Shown here: positions 34,801 to 45,213 of the stretch, in pieces
Layout: each line of letters starts with the position of its first letter
Position numbering within the stretch: position 1 is the stretch's first letter
Assembly: GCA_949775045.1 (NCBI GenBank)
Contig: OX459096.1
Location: forward strand, 32,855,160-32,919,159
Direction: 5' to 3'
Source of the DNA: Metridium senile
Taxonomy: Eukaryota; Cnidaria; Anthozoa; Actiniaria; Metridiidae
DNA: 64,000 nt
Notes under the pieces: model-generated
Told to the model about the DNA's origin: nothing
Seen by the model: only the letters and a program-made list of their open reading frames with translations
Databases searched by the model: none
Translations under genes and position numbers: made by a program

Positions 34801-36114
34801 TCTCAAGTTCGAAAACTGACCCTAAAAGGTATGGTGCCAGTTCGAGACCCTAAAAGGTATGCGAGGGTCTTATTTTCGACCCTAAAAGGTCCGTGGAGCA
34901 GCCCTATTCATTGGGAGGGGATTCCACGCTTTCAAGGCGTGTTACAGGTATGGGTTGGAGTATCCAAGATGAAAACGTTTTAAACAATTTGTTGATTGTC
35001 AGTCAAAATTTTATTGATTGGTGGGTTATCGGTCGCCTCTCACCGCTGTGGTCTAAGTTCTCTCAGCAGTATTTGTCAGCGAGTTTTAGTCGTTAGTTGT
35101 TTTAAGTATAGTTAGTCGGCCATGCAGACCCTGTTGTCTTGGAAGACCACTATAAGTAACAAGGGAGGGGAGGGTTAAGTATTGTTAAACGTTCAGTCAC
35201 AATTTTCTTTTCTTTTTTCAGCAAGAACTCGAGGAAGCACGTACGTTTCTTGGTCACATGGGTATGAATATCCAAAGCAAATTGAACAAAGAAGATATAC
35301 AAGTAACTGATAAAGACATCGAGGAATACAAAATAGCATTTAAGCATTTTGATATTGATAGCAGTGGTAGTATTTCATTCTCAAACCTGAAAAAGATTTT
35401 ACACGATGGCGGAGAGAAGATCTCTGATGAAAATCTAGAAGAACTTATCCATGAAGTATCAACTAAAAACAAGAACAGTATCGAACTGGACGAGTTTCTA
35501 CGGGTAACTGCTTGTGTTGTGTTGAACTGACTGAATGGCTGACTAACTAACATACTGACTGAATGGCTGACTGTCTGTCTGACTAACTTACTGACTGACT
35601 GACCGACTATCTTACTGACTGACTGACTGACTGACTGACTGACTGACTGACCGACCGACCGACCGACCGACCGACCGACCGACCGACTATCTTACTGACT
35701 GAATGAATGAATGACTTTCTGACTAACTTACTGACTGACTGACATACATATTGACTGGCTGACTGACTGACTGACTGACTGACTGACTGACTGACTGACT
35801 GACTGAATGACTTTCTGACTAACTTACTGACTGACTGACATACATATCGACTGGCTGACTGACTCAGTGACTAACTGAGTGAATGACTGACTGCCTGACT
35901 GCCTGACTGACTGACTGACTGATTGACTTACTGATTGACTTACTGATTGATTTATTGACTGGCTTACTGCTTGAAGGACTAATTGATTGGTTTTGTTTTA
36001 TTTCAGCTCATGAGTGCTCATCGGAAAGGAATTGTTGCCCATAACCGTTTTGCAGCAATTATTGACCGTCATTTTGAACTTTTGAGACAAAGAGCGTCCA
36101 GTGAAACCCAGTAG
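22841..36114 (+). CDS. GPD2: Mitochondrial glycerol-3-phosphate dehydrogenase (FAD-dependent), complete
   Basis: Fifteen exons join in phase to a 720-residue protein (human about 727): 22841-22930, 23502-23575, 24659-24762, 25648-25772, 26268-26365, 26814-26977, 27372-27488, 28534-28735, 29708-29778, 30516-30638, 33033-33346, 33976-34107, 34442-34600, 35222-35503, 36007-36114. The enzyme oxidises glycerol 3-phosphate to dihydroxyacetone phosphate on the outer face of the inner mitochondrial membrane and passes electrons to ubiquinone. Visible landmarks: hydrophobic N-terminus, FAD-binding GGGATGSG (74-81), RSTKLIHGGVRYLQKAI, ARMNLAIALTA, CVVNATGPFTD, GRVIFFLPW, VRRGDVLAAWSGLRPLV, AGGKWTTYRSM and a C-terminal EF-hand pair. 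EF loop 1 (635-646) is DIDSSGSISFSN; loop 2 (671-682) has lost its first acidic residues. The start has hydrophobic residues comparable to the human N-terminus. No AATAAA follows the stop closely; AATTAAA lies near 36150. Confidence 0.97.
24206..24441. mobile_element. hAT-type MITE in GPD2 intron 2
   Basis: The left end AAAGGCCCATTTACACTCC and right end TTGTGTAAACAGGAC resemble the GGCCxxTTTACA termini of hAT MITEs. Internal words TTGCAAC and GCGATAAAA recur in both orientations. Target-site duplication not resolved. Confidence 0.4.
27501..27651. mobile_element. 151-bp hairpin MITE in GPD2 intron 7
   Basis: A nearly perfect hairpin: GGATTACAACCATTCCCTGG and AGAGTGAATTGAACAAAAG on the left pair with CTTTTGTTCAATTCACTCTCC and GGAATGCTTGCAATACATC on the right. 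It begins 12 bp after the exon 7 donor (27489-27490). The same family forms the outer arms of the composite at 1266-2188. Confidence 0.7.
28262..28386 (+). mobile_element. SINE family 1, 3' fragment in GPD2 intron 7
   Basis: GCAAAATAATTAACATAGAGG, GTGAGTGTGTGTCTGAGTC and the end GAGATGTTAAAAAAGTGATT match the SINE body at 1778-2078. The tRNA-like head is absent, so this is a 5'-truncated copy. A similar 3' fragment lies at 42666-42775. Confidence 0.65.
29464..29649. mobile_element. 186-bp hairpin MITE in GPD2 intron 8
   Basis: ACTGCGGTTTTCGACTTTCTG pairs with AGAAAGTCAAAAACAGCAGT. Inner arms GCTGCCATCAATCAA and TTGATTGATGGCAGC also pair. No coding capacity. Confidence 0.6.
30671..32992. repeat. 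26-bp satellite filling GPD2 intron 10, with 642-bp higher-order repeat
   Basis: The basic unit is about 26 bp (CATCACCATCAATTG followed by TCATCAACTGT). It makes up about 2.3 kb of the 2.39-kb intron (30639-33032). Rare variants such as CATCAGCTG recur at a fixed distance of 642 bp (31461 with 32103, 31539 with 32181), showing block duplication of roughly two dozen units. Because stop codons are absent from the unit, every plus frame is open; this does not indicate coding. It stops about 40 bp short of the exon 11 acceptor. Confidence 0.95.
34625..34925. repeat. Diverged member of the CCCTAAAAGGT repeat family
   Basis: Starts CCCGGGGGGGGGGGGACTCC and carries five ACCCTAAAAGGT words in direct orientation. 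This is the family of the MITE at 55329-55562 and the degenerate copies at 9682-10059 and 56440-56960, here expanded by repetition of its internal motif. Lies in GPD2 intron 13. Confidence 0.5.
35522..35975 (+). repeat. (GACT)n microsatellite filling GPD2 intron 14
   Basis: Tetranucleotide CTGA/GACT repeats with GACC and GAAT variants fill most of the 503-bp intron (35504-36006). The array begins about 18 bp past the exon 14 donor and ends about 30 bp before the exon 15 acceptor. Confidence 0.9.
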
Positions 36115-36259
36115 TGTCTAACAATATTTGCACTTGAATAATTATACAATAATTAAAACCTAAAAGCTATAAAATCATTGAAATATCTCCTTATCGGTTG
36201 GTTGTCTATTTTCTAAATTGTGAATATTTCTAAAATTGAAGAACCGCTTCATAATTAAC

Positions 36260-36265
36260 TTTATT
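36260..36265 (-). promoter_or_regulatory. Candidate polyadenylation signal (minus strand)
   Basis: AATAAA on the minus strand, about 110 bp 3' of the stop of the discoidin/EGF gene. A second lies at 36293-36298. The GPD2 and discoidin/EGF stop codons are only about 260 bp apart, so the two 3' ends converge in this short interval. Confidence 0.45.
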
Positions 36266-36372
36266 TAAAAGGACTGAAGTTAAGTGCACTGGTTTATTTA
36301 CGAATCCCATGGAATACAGTCTAAACTGAACCTGTTACAGTATATAAAAGGTTACACATAAAATATATTTGC

Positions 36373-39300
36373 TTAGTTGAAAGGAGCTTCTTCGCCATGG
36401 ACATTTCCAAGGTCAGAATCATCAGAATCATCTGACATATCGAAATCGTATTCATCATCGTCATGATATTCCTGCCAATGTTCATCTGGATAGCTAACTT
36501 CAAATCCTGGCTCAAAGGCTGTCATTATCAATGGCTCATCGTCCGCGGTCTTCTGCTTTTTGCGACACACCTTTGCTAGTACTATTATGGCGATGATTGA
36601 CAGCAAAGCCCCGCCCCCTGCACCAGCTATTGTGACTATTCTATCGTTCTGTTCTTGCTGAGAAGAAGCGAGGTCTTGCATGCATGACCTACCGTTCCCG
36701 GCATAGCCTGGTTTACATGTACAGCGGTATCCACCTTGAAGGTTACGACAGAATGCGTTCTCACTGCATGGCTTGTCATGTTTACACTCATCACGATCTA
36801 GAGATATAGGCCATTACTAATGTTATTATTTATCGTTGTAAACATATAACTAAGAACTATTTGGGAATTAAAAACCTATTGTTATGTCAGTTCTGGCTTA
36901 TATATTGAAGAAAGCTATGAGTTGAAATTCGGTCGAATGAAGTGTTGGACGGGAAATAATGAGGGACGAAAGATGCGCGGAGAATGAGGCCAAAGATATA
37001 CATATACATATATGTATATTTACACTTGATCCTGATCTGATTTCACTATTTATTATCCATATTTTGCTAAATGTACTTACCGAGACATCTCTTCAGCTCG
37101 TTATCCATCATAAAACCCACTGGACAGACACATTTGTACGAGCCGATAGTATTCTTGCAGGAACCGTCCATTGTTTCACATAATTTTTGGAACTGTTCGT
37201 CTACACACTCGTTGGTATCTGGAATTAGTGCATGAAAAAATGACCAACTCTTTAAAAGTAAAACTATTCGCTATTCTTAATATTATTGTCATTTGATTGT
37301 CATTGTCAAATCAAGTTGTCGTTGACACTAACAGAGCTTCAAAAGAGACGTAGGTAGAAATACCCTTGCTGTCCGCACTAGTTTAGTTTACCGCTACAGT
37401 GATCGTACATTTTCTAACCATACTTTCAAATGATTTCAAAGTATAGTGTAGGTTGGAATCATTGTTTAAAGAAGTAAGAGTCATCAACCTTTTTTAGATT
37501 ATTTAATCCGACGTTTCGGTCTAAGCGCCCATCTTCAGGGATGTTACAGAATGTTTGATATCGTCATTACAACGGCCAAAAAAAAAATTTTCAAAGTACT
37601 TTGTAGCGGACTTTCTGGGGTTTCAAAGTCCATCATGCATGTGACCTAATTTGAGACACCTGGTTGGCTGATTACCTCTTGAATAATTAATAAGTTTGAG
37701 AATATAAGAGAACGACCGCGATACCAAGCTTACCTATACATTCTCTTTGAATGACGTCGTCCTTCTTAAACCGATATCCTGCTTTGCATCGGCATCGATA
37801 ACCGCCATCACTGTTCACACAGTTGGCATTCTTGCATTGATGTAAGTTAGCTTTGCATTCATTTATGTCAACACATTTTTCACCATACCATACATAACCC
37901 TTTTGGATGCATTCACACACGAAAAAGCCTTCTTTGTTAATGCATTTAGTCTTGTCAGACGGGCAAACATCTTTCGTCTCGCATTCGTCAATGTCTGAGG
38001 AATATATAATACAAGTTGTTCAACCTCACTAATTTCCCTGGAAGTATTGTGTAAATCAAAGTATTGCACCTGGGACCGATTGTACGTACGAAGGGTGGAT
38101 AAAGTTATCCGTGGATAAAAGATATCCACTGCATAGGTTTTTTATAGATTTTATCCGCTGGATAAGGATTTATCCGGTGGATAGCGCTATTCACCATTCG
38201 TACAACTGGCCCCAGGCTATCATTTTATCCACTATTTTGAATCAGGTATGACAAAAGCTACGCATTACAATCAGGCTTCTTATTTCGTGTCAACTTGATT
38301 AAGACAATGGGTTTTCACTTGTATTTACTGCTTATGACAGCAATAACATTATTCCAGGGGCGGATCTATAGGGGGGTGTCCCTTCAGGCACCGGACATCC
38401 CCTGGCACCGCAATTTACCCGGCCTATTTTATTTTATTTAAAGACATTTAAGGACCGGACAACAACACCTTAATTTGCAATTTGGACACCCCCTGACAAA
38501 TGTCTAGATCCGCCCCTGTATTGTTCCGCCCCGTTCTATTGTTCTTATTCTTGTATTTTGATAAGGGAACACGAAATACTGAATCTAAGGGAAGTGAGTG
38601 TGTTGGATACATGAATATTAGCCACTTGCTATGGAGATTCGGCAACGCCTCGCCGACGTAAAAGAGTGATTTACCTTGACAGCCAGTCCCTTTGTCTGTC
38701 CTTGTAAATCCATGTCTACATTGACAAGTATATGAACCATCTGTATTGATACAGTGTTCTTTATCATGGCACTTGTAATCACCAGTCTCGCATTCATTGA
38801 TGTCTTATGGAGATATTTGTTATAAAACAAAAGGATCATCACGATCAACATGCATACATTTGAAAAGAGATCATCATGCAATTATATTTGGGACAACAAC
38901 TCCTCCTTATTGTACCGATATTTTTACATTAAAGTGATAACAAATTTAATTTAATTTGATATTAAAATATTTAGGGAGCCAAATTCCAAAAAATACCTGA
39001 AGGCTCAAAATGTCTGGAATATGGTTTATGATATTAAAATATTTAGGGAGCCAAATTCCAAAAAATACCTGAAGGCTCAAAATGTCTGGAATATGGTTTA
39101 TGATATTAAAATATTTAGGGAGCCAAATTCCAAAAAATACCTGAAGGCTCAAAATGTCTGGAATATGGTTTATGTTTTGGTTTGAATATTGTTAAGAACT
39201 CGTGCGTCTCCGTTTACATTCTCTATCTATGGGTCTATCGTTGTGTCGAGATTACACATGACGTAATGCCACAGGTAAACCACAACTACTCTAAGACGTA

Positions 39301-42300
39301 GCCTGAGTAAACGCACTAAGTGCGTCTAGTTATTGATTAAAATAGACAACTTACCGATACATCCTAGATCATTATTGTCTGTATACCCTGCTCCACACTC
39401 TAAACACAACATACACAATATTAACAAGCCTGCAAAGGATGTTGAAATAGGTGTATATAGAATGTCAAAGCTCCATCGTGCAGTACGATAATTGTTGCAC
39501 GATAATCGAAGCAATGAAGTTTTAGCGAAAGATATGGCGACATGACTGCTAACCTGTACATGTGTGCCCATCACCCATAGAGTTTTTCTTGCATATACAC
39601 GTGTATTCATAAGGTATATGAGAGACACAGTCTGCATTGGTATGGCAAAGAGACGACGAGTTTTCACATGGTGATCGAGCTGAAAGACAAAAACAAAGAC
39701 TTTCGTATATTAAACCCTACAGTATATAGTTTGTACTTACAGGCTAGTATATATTACAAACAATACAGACTATTTAGCTAGTATATATTACATACAATAC
39801 AGACTATTTAGCTATTATATATTACAAACAATACAGGCTATTTACAAATATTAATTTCTACGAAAAGTGCTCGAATGTAAGCTAAACTGCAAGGAGGCAT
39901 AGTTATTTTTTTTTAGGTCTTTGAGGAAAAACAATTAACAACAACAACACATGCAAATGGGGAGAGGAATAATACTATATTTTCTGGTCAGTCGTAAATA
40001 GTCTCCTGCGTAAACGTTTCAGTTAGCCGGTTGGTTATTCTTCCTCAGTCGCGGGGAGGGAACATAATCAACCCTGTGCTCTGTGTTAAGAGCGGCTGCG
40101 TAGGAGGCTGTCGTGAATAAGATACGGTTAATTGAAAAGCTCCATGCAGTTAAAGATCTAGAGGTATCATAGCTCAGGTCTGGCTGATAACCGTTAAAGC
40201 CATAATATATACATGCTGATGCTGAAATCCCCGCTATCGTACGGCTCAACGAGGAATACGCTCAGACATTTTTTTCTATTCTATTTTTATTATACTTTCT
40301 GTTTGTTCACGTTCAGCAGCAAACATCACCAACTCACCGATGCATTCAGAGCCCTTTTTCAGAAGTCCTGGGAAACACTGATCACAAGTATCTTTTCCAT
40401 CTTCATCGACTGTACACTGATAACCTGGGGGACACTTGGTCTGGGAGCATTGAGCTGTAAACAACAAAAAGATTCACTTTCTGGCAAGCACAGATATTCT
40501 TACTACATGAAGCCCAGCTTGTGAATAAAGCTTTTATCTCAATAGTAGACAATAAGCAACAGCTTGCACTAAGAGAATGGAAATAAGTCAAAATAATTAA
40601 TGAAAAGTTTTTAGCTTCAAGTATGCATGGGTGACAGGAGAAATGGCGGAAATTTAAGCATTTTCTTGAGATTTGTTTGGGAAAACGTGTCGGCTGGCAC
40701 GAACTTGCAATCCAACGAGTTTTTGGTGCAGTCAAATCTTAATTGAACTCATATCTTCTCAACAAACATTGAGCTTGCAATGATAGAGATACGTCAATAA
40801 TTGTCCGTTCGTCTCGCTTCGATGCCAAGGTCCGGCTACCTTTCAAAATGGCGCAGGGAACTGTGAAGAGGACTATTCTTAAAAAGCTGAAAGTCTCTCG
40901 AGGGCCACTTATTTGTGTGCATGCTCAAATAAATCAAATGATTTAGTGATGTATTTTAGAGGACATAAAACAGTTCATGCACGCAGTTTCGATTCCCATC
41001 ATGCTCTGCTCCTGCGCCTGGCAAATGACCAGGAAGGAAAAGGACGCTCGCTCGCCTAATGTCTACCGCTGGATGACGCTACTATCTATGGCTTACCCGA
41101 ACACCCATAGAACTCTAAACTAAGGCAGAACTCTTTATCGATAGGGTCCGTCACGTTGATTCGTACGTTCTGTGACGTCATTGGTACGTCACGCAACTGA
41201 TAACTGCTTAGGCCGTCTGAAGAAACTTTCATCTTGAATGGCTGTAAAAAAGGTTATGATATTGAGAATAGTCGTGAATGGCATGTGATATGTTGTGCTA
41301 TGGGATGATGTAAAACTATAAAAGAAACTTAGTCTACCGTCGGCCTCAAGTTTATCAGTATATGACTGTCTATCAGTATATGACTGTCACGAGTTACCGA
41401 CGTTAAATAAGGTTACTTTACTTTACTGTAGCTCACCAATAGTCCTTTTCACGGTTCTCGTCGATCAACCATAGCCTCCTATGCAGCCGCTTCTTTGTGG
41501 CGTCACGCAATACGAGACCTGGGGAGACTCGTATTACGTGACGACACAAAGGAGCGGTTGCATAGGAGGCTACCTCAGCCTCGATAGCGCGTAATATATT
41601 CTTTAGAATTTGACTACAGCCGGTGGTAATTTAAGTAATGTACACATAATCAAACAATTGAAACACTTACATATTCCACGGGCTGTAGTCAAATTCTAAA
41701 GAATATATAACACGCTTTAGAGGCTAAGGTTGATGGAAGAAAACCGTGAAATTGTCTATTAGACAGCAAATAGCTCACGTAGATACAGTCCCTCCTTTTT
41801 TGAGAAAACTTCGATGAAACGAGTTGAAGTGAGATCCATATATAGTCAGGTTTTGTCCGAATGAGTTTTCGAACGTGTAAAAGCAGGGCCTGTTTTGTAG
41901 TCTACTCAGCAATGTTTATCAGAACCAATTGATATTCTGCGCGCTCTAAATGGCTCAACAGTTTACTTCAAATTATACTTGTTTGTCAACTTTTTTATAC
42001 TTCTTTTTTGGCAACTGTTACCACATACATCAATAACGTGATAGACGCGTGATATACTGTTTTAGCACGAGCTTCCATGAACTACAAAATTATATATGCG
42101 ACCTCAAATTCCCAGTGCTTATCCACTGAGGCTGTGACGAGGCATTGCCTAAAAGAGGTCGCATCCAAAGAAATAAAGAACTTTGATTGAAGGTTATAAC
42201 TTAACTGTTTGAACTACGTTCCACTTGCCGTCTTCACCAGTCTCACTCCAAGCAAAAACAAACTCTCTGACGGGACGAAGGCCGAGAAAATGAGTATGGT

Positions 42301-43036
42301 ACTTGATGTCAAGTCGCTTTATAACGTACTGGGATCCGAGATCGACCTAAAGTTAAAAGTAAAATATATTTGATTTACTCCCCAAGGAAATAGAACGAAA
42401 GGGGAAAAGCTCGTCGGGAATTTTGATAATTTTCAATATGAGTGTTTCAACAAATGATTTCAAAACCTAAAAGGTACAATATATTTTGCCATTCTGATTG
42501 CATGCCATTAGATATATCTTTTTTACTGACAATTTTTACAGAAATGAAAGAGTGAAGAGACAGTACAAACTATTTGTGAAGTAGCTAATAATTACTATAG
42601 ATTAGTATAGAGGAACCGAGAACATATAATAATATATAATAATGAAGTTATTATTATATCTTTGAGAGCAGAGTTGTGTGCTAAAATATTCAACGTAGAG
42701 GTAGTGAGTCTGAGTCTCTCCAATTAGCCACTGGCTAAATACATTGAGACGTTAAAAAAAAGTGATTTATTTTATTTTATATTTATATAGCGCTTATCCG
42801 TTTCAGTGCTAAGCGCTTTTAATACATATTAACATATAGCTTACACATACTTCAATCCAACGATCCTGGTCCAAGATATACGGACACCAACCGTGGTTCT
42901 TGTATCCAATAGGGGAATGAGATGGGTCATTGTCGCTAAAACGATTAATACACGTCATCAATTCATATCATGAATATCGTTATTATGAGATCTTATGATG
43001 ATAATAACATTATGATGGTGATGGTGGTAATTATAG

Positions 43037-43067
<31 letters not shown>

Positions 43068-44780
43068 ACGATGTTTCTGCTGCTGATGACGAGGATGATG
43101 GTAATAAAAATAATAGTGCTCTTGCATGCGCATCTTGAAAGGTAGCCCGACCATTGCATCCACTAACCGGTATGCTTTGCGGTCAGTGGTTTTAATTTGA
43201 ATGCTATAATTAATTTGCAGTCAGCAAGCGCGTAAATACCCACTCACATTGAAAAAGATGTCAAAATGTCTGAATGTGCGATTTTCATGGTCCACGAAAT
43301 TGATTGCATGGTGTTAAGTCGAGGTTCGCGTTGCTACGCATGATAAATTATAATTTTGCTATGCGCAGCAACTCGAACCTTGACTTGAAACTATTATTCG
43401 TGGTCACTGAACGGAACTGTGAAAATTACTATTATTTACATGTCTCTATCATGCATTGCACGCTCAACGTTCGTCTCGCTTCGATGCAAAGGCCCGGCTA
43501 CCTTTCAAGATGGCGCAGGGCCACACAGCTCAATATTTCAGTCTCTAGCCCAATATCGAACATTCTGCGAATGTAGCTGCAATTAATTTCACTGTAACAA
43601 TTTTTTTTGCTGGTACTCTTTTTCAAGAAAATTGAAATGGAAGTCTTTATCTCTAAGTCAATATAGTGTTGATATATAGTTACCCAGTAAAAGAAGATGC
43701 CTTATACTTGGCTAACGTGTTACCGTTAAGAATTGGACCATCGCATCCTGTGTACGGAGAAGTAATTATCGTCAATTTTGAAACATTCTAATTTCACAGT
43801 TAAGGTTACTCAAATAGCTGAGTAAATCGCGATGCATCCACAGTTCACTCGCTGCATAAACGACTGAGTAGTGGTAACTCAAAAAACTGGTTAAACAAAA
43901 CGATGTATCCACAGTTACTCGCTGCATAAACGACTGAGTAGTGGTAACTCAAAATACTGGTTAAACAAAACGATGTATCCACAGTTACTCGCTGCATAAA
44001 CGACTGAGTAGTGGTAACTCAAAAAACTGGTTAAACAAAACGATGTATCCACAGTTACTCGCTGCAAAAATGACTGAGTAGTGGTAACTCAAAATACTGG
44101 TTAAACAAAACGATGTATCCACAGTTACTCGCTGCATAAACGACTGAGTAGTGGTAACTCAAAAAACTGGTTAAACAAAACGATGTATCCACAGTTACTC
44201 GCTGCATAAACGACTGAGTAGTGGTAACTCAAAAAACTGGTTAAACAAAACGATGTATCCACAGTTACTCGCTGCATAAACGACTGAGTAGTGGTAACTC
44301 AAAATACTGGTTAAACAAAACGATGTATCCACAGTTACTCGCTGCATAAACGACTGAGTAGTGGTAACTCAAAATACTGGTTAAACAAAACGATGTATCC
44401 ACAGTTACTCGCTGCATAAACGACTGAGTAATTGTTAATCAAAATGAAACAAATAAGCAAATCGATCTGCTACTACAGTTTACTCACTGCAAAAACGACT
44501 GTCAGTGTAATTGTTACTCAAATAACTGAGTGAGTAAACGATCGATACATCCACAGTTGCTCACTGCAAAAACGACTGAGTAGTGGTTACTCGTAAACAT
44601 ATGTACAGTGTTACAGTGCATGCAGTTAGTAATTGAATTTCTTTCTAGTAAATATTGAGTTAATAAATATTCTGTTGTGTCTAAATAAAAGCTGTCCTTA
44701 CCTTGTTGAAATGATGGAGTAGTGCACAAGATTACTAGATAAAATATCAATGCACTGCGCGGAGAACAAGACAAGCCCAT
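36373..44780 (-). CDS. Discoidin- and EGF-domain single-pass membrane protein, complete
   Basis: Twelve minus-strand exons join in phase to 580 residues: 44702-44780, 43684-43747, 42851-42935, 42218-42346, 41097-41241, 40338-40454, 39554-39679, 39355-39399, 38675-38803, 37734-37994, 37081-37218, 36373-36797. Residues 1-26 are a signal peptide. Residues 28-166 form an F5/8C (discoidin) domain bounded by cysteines, with GWCPYILDQDRWIEVDLGSQ near its middle and CLSLEFYGC at its end. A Cys-rich module and EGF repeats follow, several calcium-binding type (DINEC, DIDEC, DTNEC, DRDEC starts). A TM helix (about 494-515, from IVTIAGAGGGALL) precedes an acidic 65-residue tail with a DDEPLI dileucine-like signal. 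It probably acts as a cell-surface adhesion or recognition receptor; I know no named orthologue. An in-frame ATG at 44819 could extend the start, but 44780 gives the cleaner signal peptide. Confidence 0.88.
37508..37540 (-). other. Penelope/hammerhead-like repeat motif
   Basis: Read on the minus strand: CCCTGAAGATGGGCGC, then TTAGACCGAAACGTCGG. The CTGAxGA ... CGAAACG arrangement recurs in many animal repeats and resembles a degenerate hammerhead ribozyme core as found in Penelope-like element ends. No flanking stem or element body was identified. Confidence 0.25.
38072..38216. mobile_element. 145-bp palindromic MITE (GTTGTACGAA / TGGATAA type)
   Basis: CTGGGACCGATTGTACG at the left pairs with CGTACAACTGGCCCCA at the right. 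The interior is a palindromic run of TATCC and GGATAA words. It lies in an intron of the discoidin/EGF gene. Confidence 0.6.
38357..38519. mobile_element. hAT MITE with CAGGGGCGGATC ends
   Basis: The ends CAGGGGCGGATCTATAGG and, inverted, TCTAGATCCGCCCCTG carry the well-known CAGGGGCGGATC terminus of hAT-derived MITEs. The 8-bp flanks CATTATTC and TATTGTTC agree at six positions, compatible with a decayed hAT target-site duplication. Confidence 0.7.
38957..39172. repeat. 71-bp direct repeat, three copies
   Basis: The unit starts GATATTAAAATATTTAGGG and contains TACCTGAAGGCTCAAAATG. Three essentially identical copies start near 38958, 39029 and 39100. They lie in an intron of the discoidin/EGF gene. 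Confidence 0.9.
39735..39845. repeat. About 34-bp direct repeat, three copies
   Basis: Tandem GCTAGTATATATTACA and AACAATACAGACTATTTA units. Intronic, AT-rich. Confidence 0.7.
41449..41755. mobile_element. Nested hairpin MITEs in a discoidin/EGF intron
   Basis: Outer arms TTCACGGTTCTCGTCGATCA and TTGATGGAAGAAAACCGTGAA enclose two other palindromes. One is a 101-bp hairpin (41472-41572) with TAGCCTCCTATGCAGCCGC ends. The other is a MITE (41588-41717) with ATATTCTTTAGAATTTGACT ends. A second copy of the latter family stands alone at 45117-45213. Confidence 0.6.
43805..44595. repeat. 70-bp minisatellite in intron 1 of the discoidin/EGF gene
   Basis: The unit contains ACAGTTACTCGCTGCATAAA, CGACTGAGTAGTGGTAACTC and CTGGTTAAACAAAACGATG. 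The word CGATGTATCC recurs exactly every 70 bp from 43901 to 44391, with diverged units at both ends. Units alternate between AAAAAACTGG and AAAATACTGG forms. Confidence 0.95.
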
Positions 44781-45116
44781 CAAGTCATGTTTAAAACGTG
44801 AAGAAAATCTACAAAACAAAAGCTAAAGCGTGAAAGAAAGAATGAAAACTGCGCGATAATAAGTTGTCAGCGCAAGTAGATCAAGAAGTGTGACGTCATA
44901 AAGAAGCGCGCATCAAACGTACGTCATCGTACGTCATACTGCTCGCTCATGGTCAGACTGCAACTGAGCCTTTTGTCAATCAGTACAGCGGTGCTATAGA
45001 TAACACTCGAGTATTAACATCTGCTATCCAAGACATCGATGGCGCATAAAAACTACATCTGAACAAACATTTTGCATTATACCATTTCAAGGTCTTCGTG
45101 TTGACAGCCTCAATAC

Positions 45117-45213
45117 TATATATTCTTTAGAATTTGACTAGTTTAAATTACTCCTTTGATGTGTACATATAATACATTACCGCAGCCTGTAGTCAAATTC
45201 TAAAGAATATATC
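45117..45213. mobile_element. Short MITE, ATATTCTTTAGAATTTGACT ends
   Basis: ATATATTCTTTAGAATTTGAC at the left and GTCAAATTCTAAAGAATATAT at the right are perfect inverted repeats around a 50-bp centre. Same family as 41588-41717. It lies between the start of the discoidin/EGF gene and the synaptophysin-family gene; no gene is seen in 44820-47583. Confidence 0.7.
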
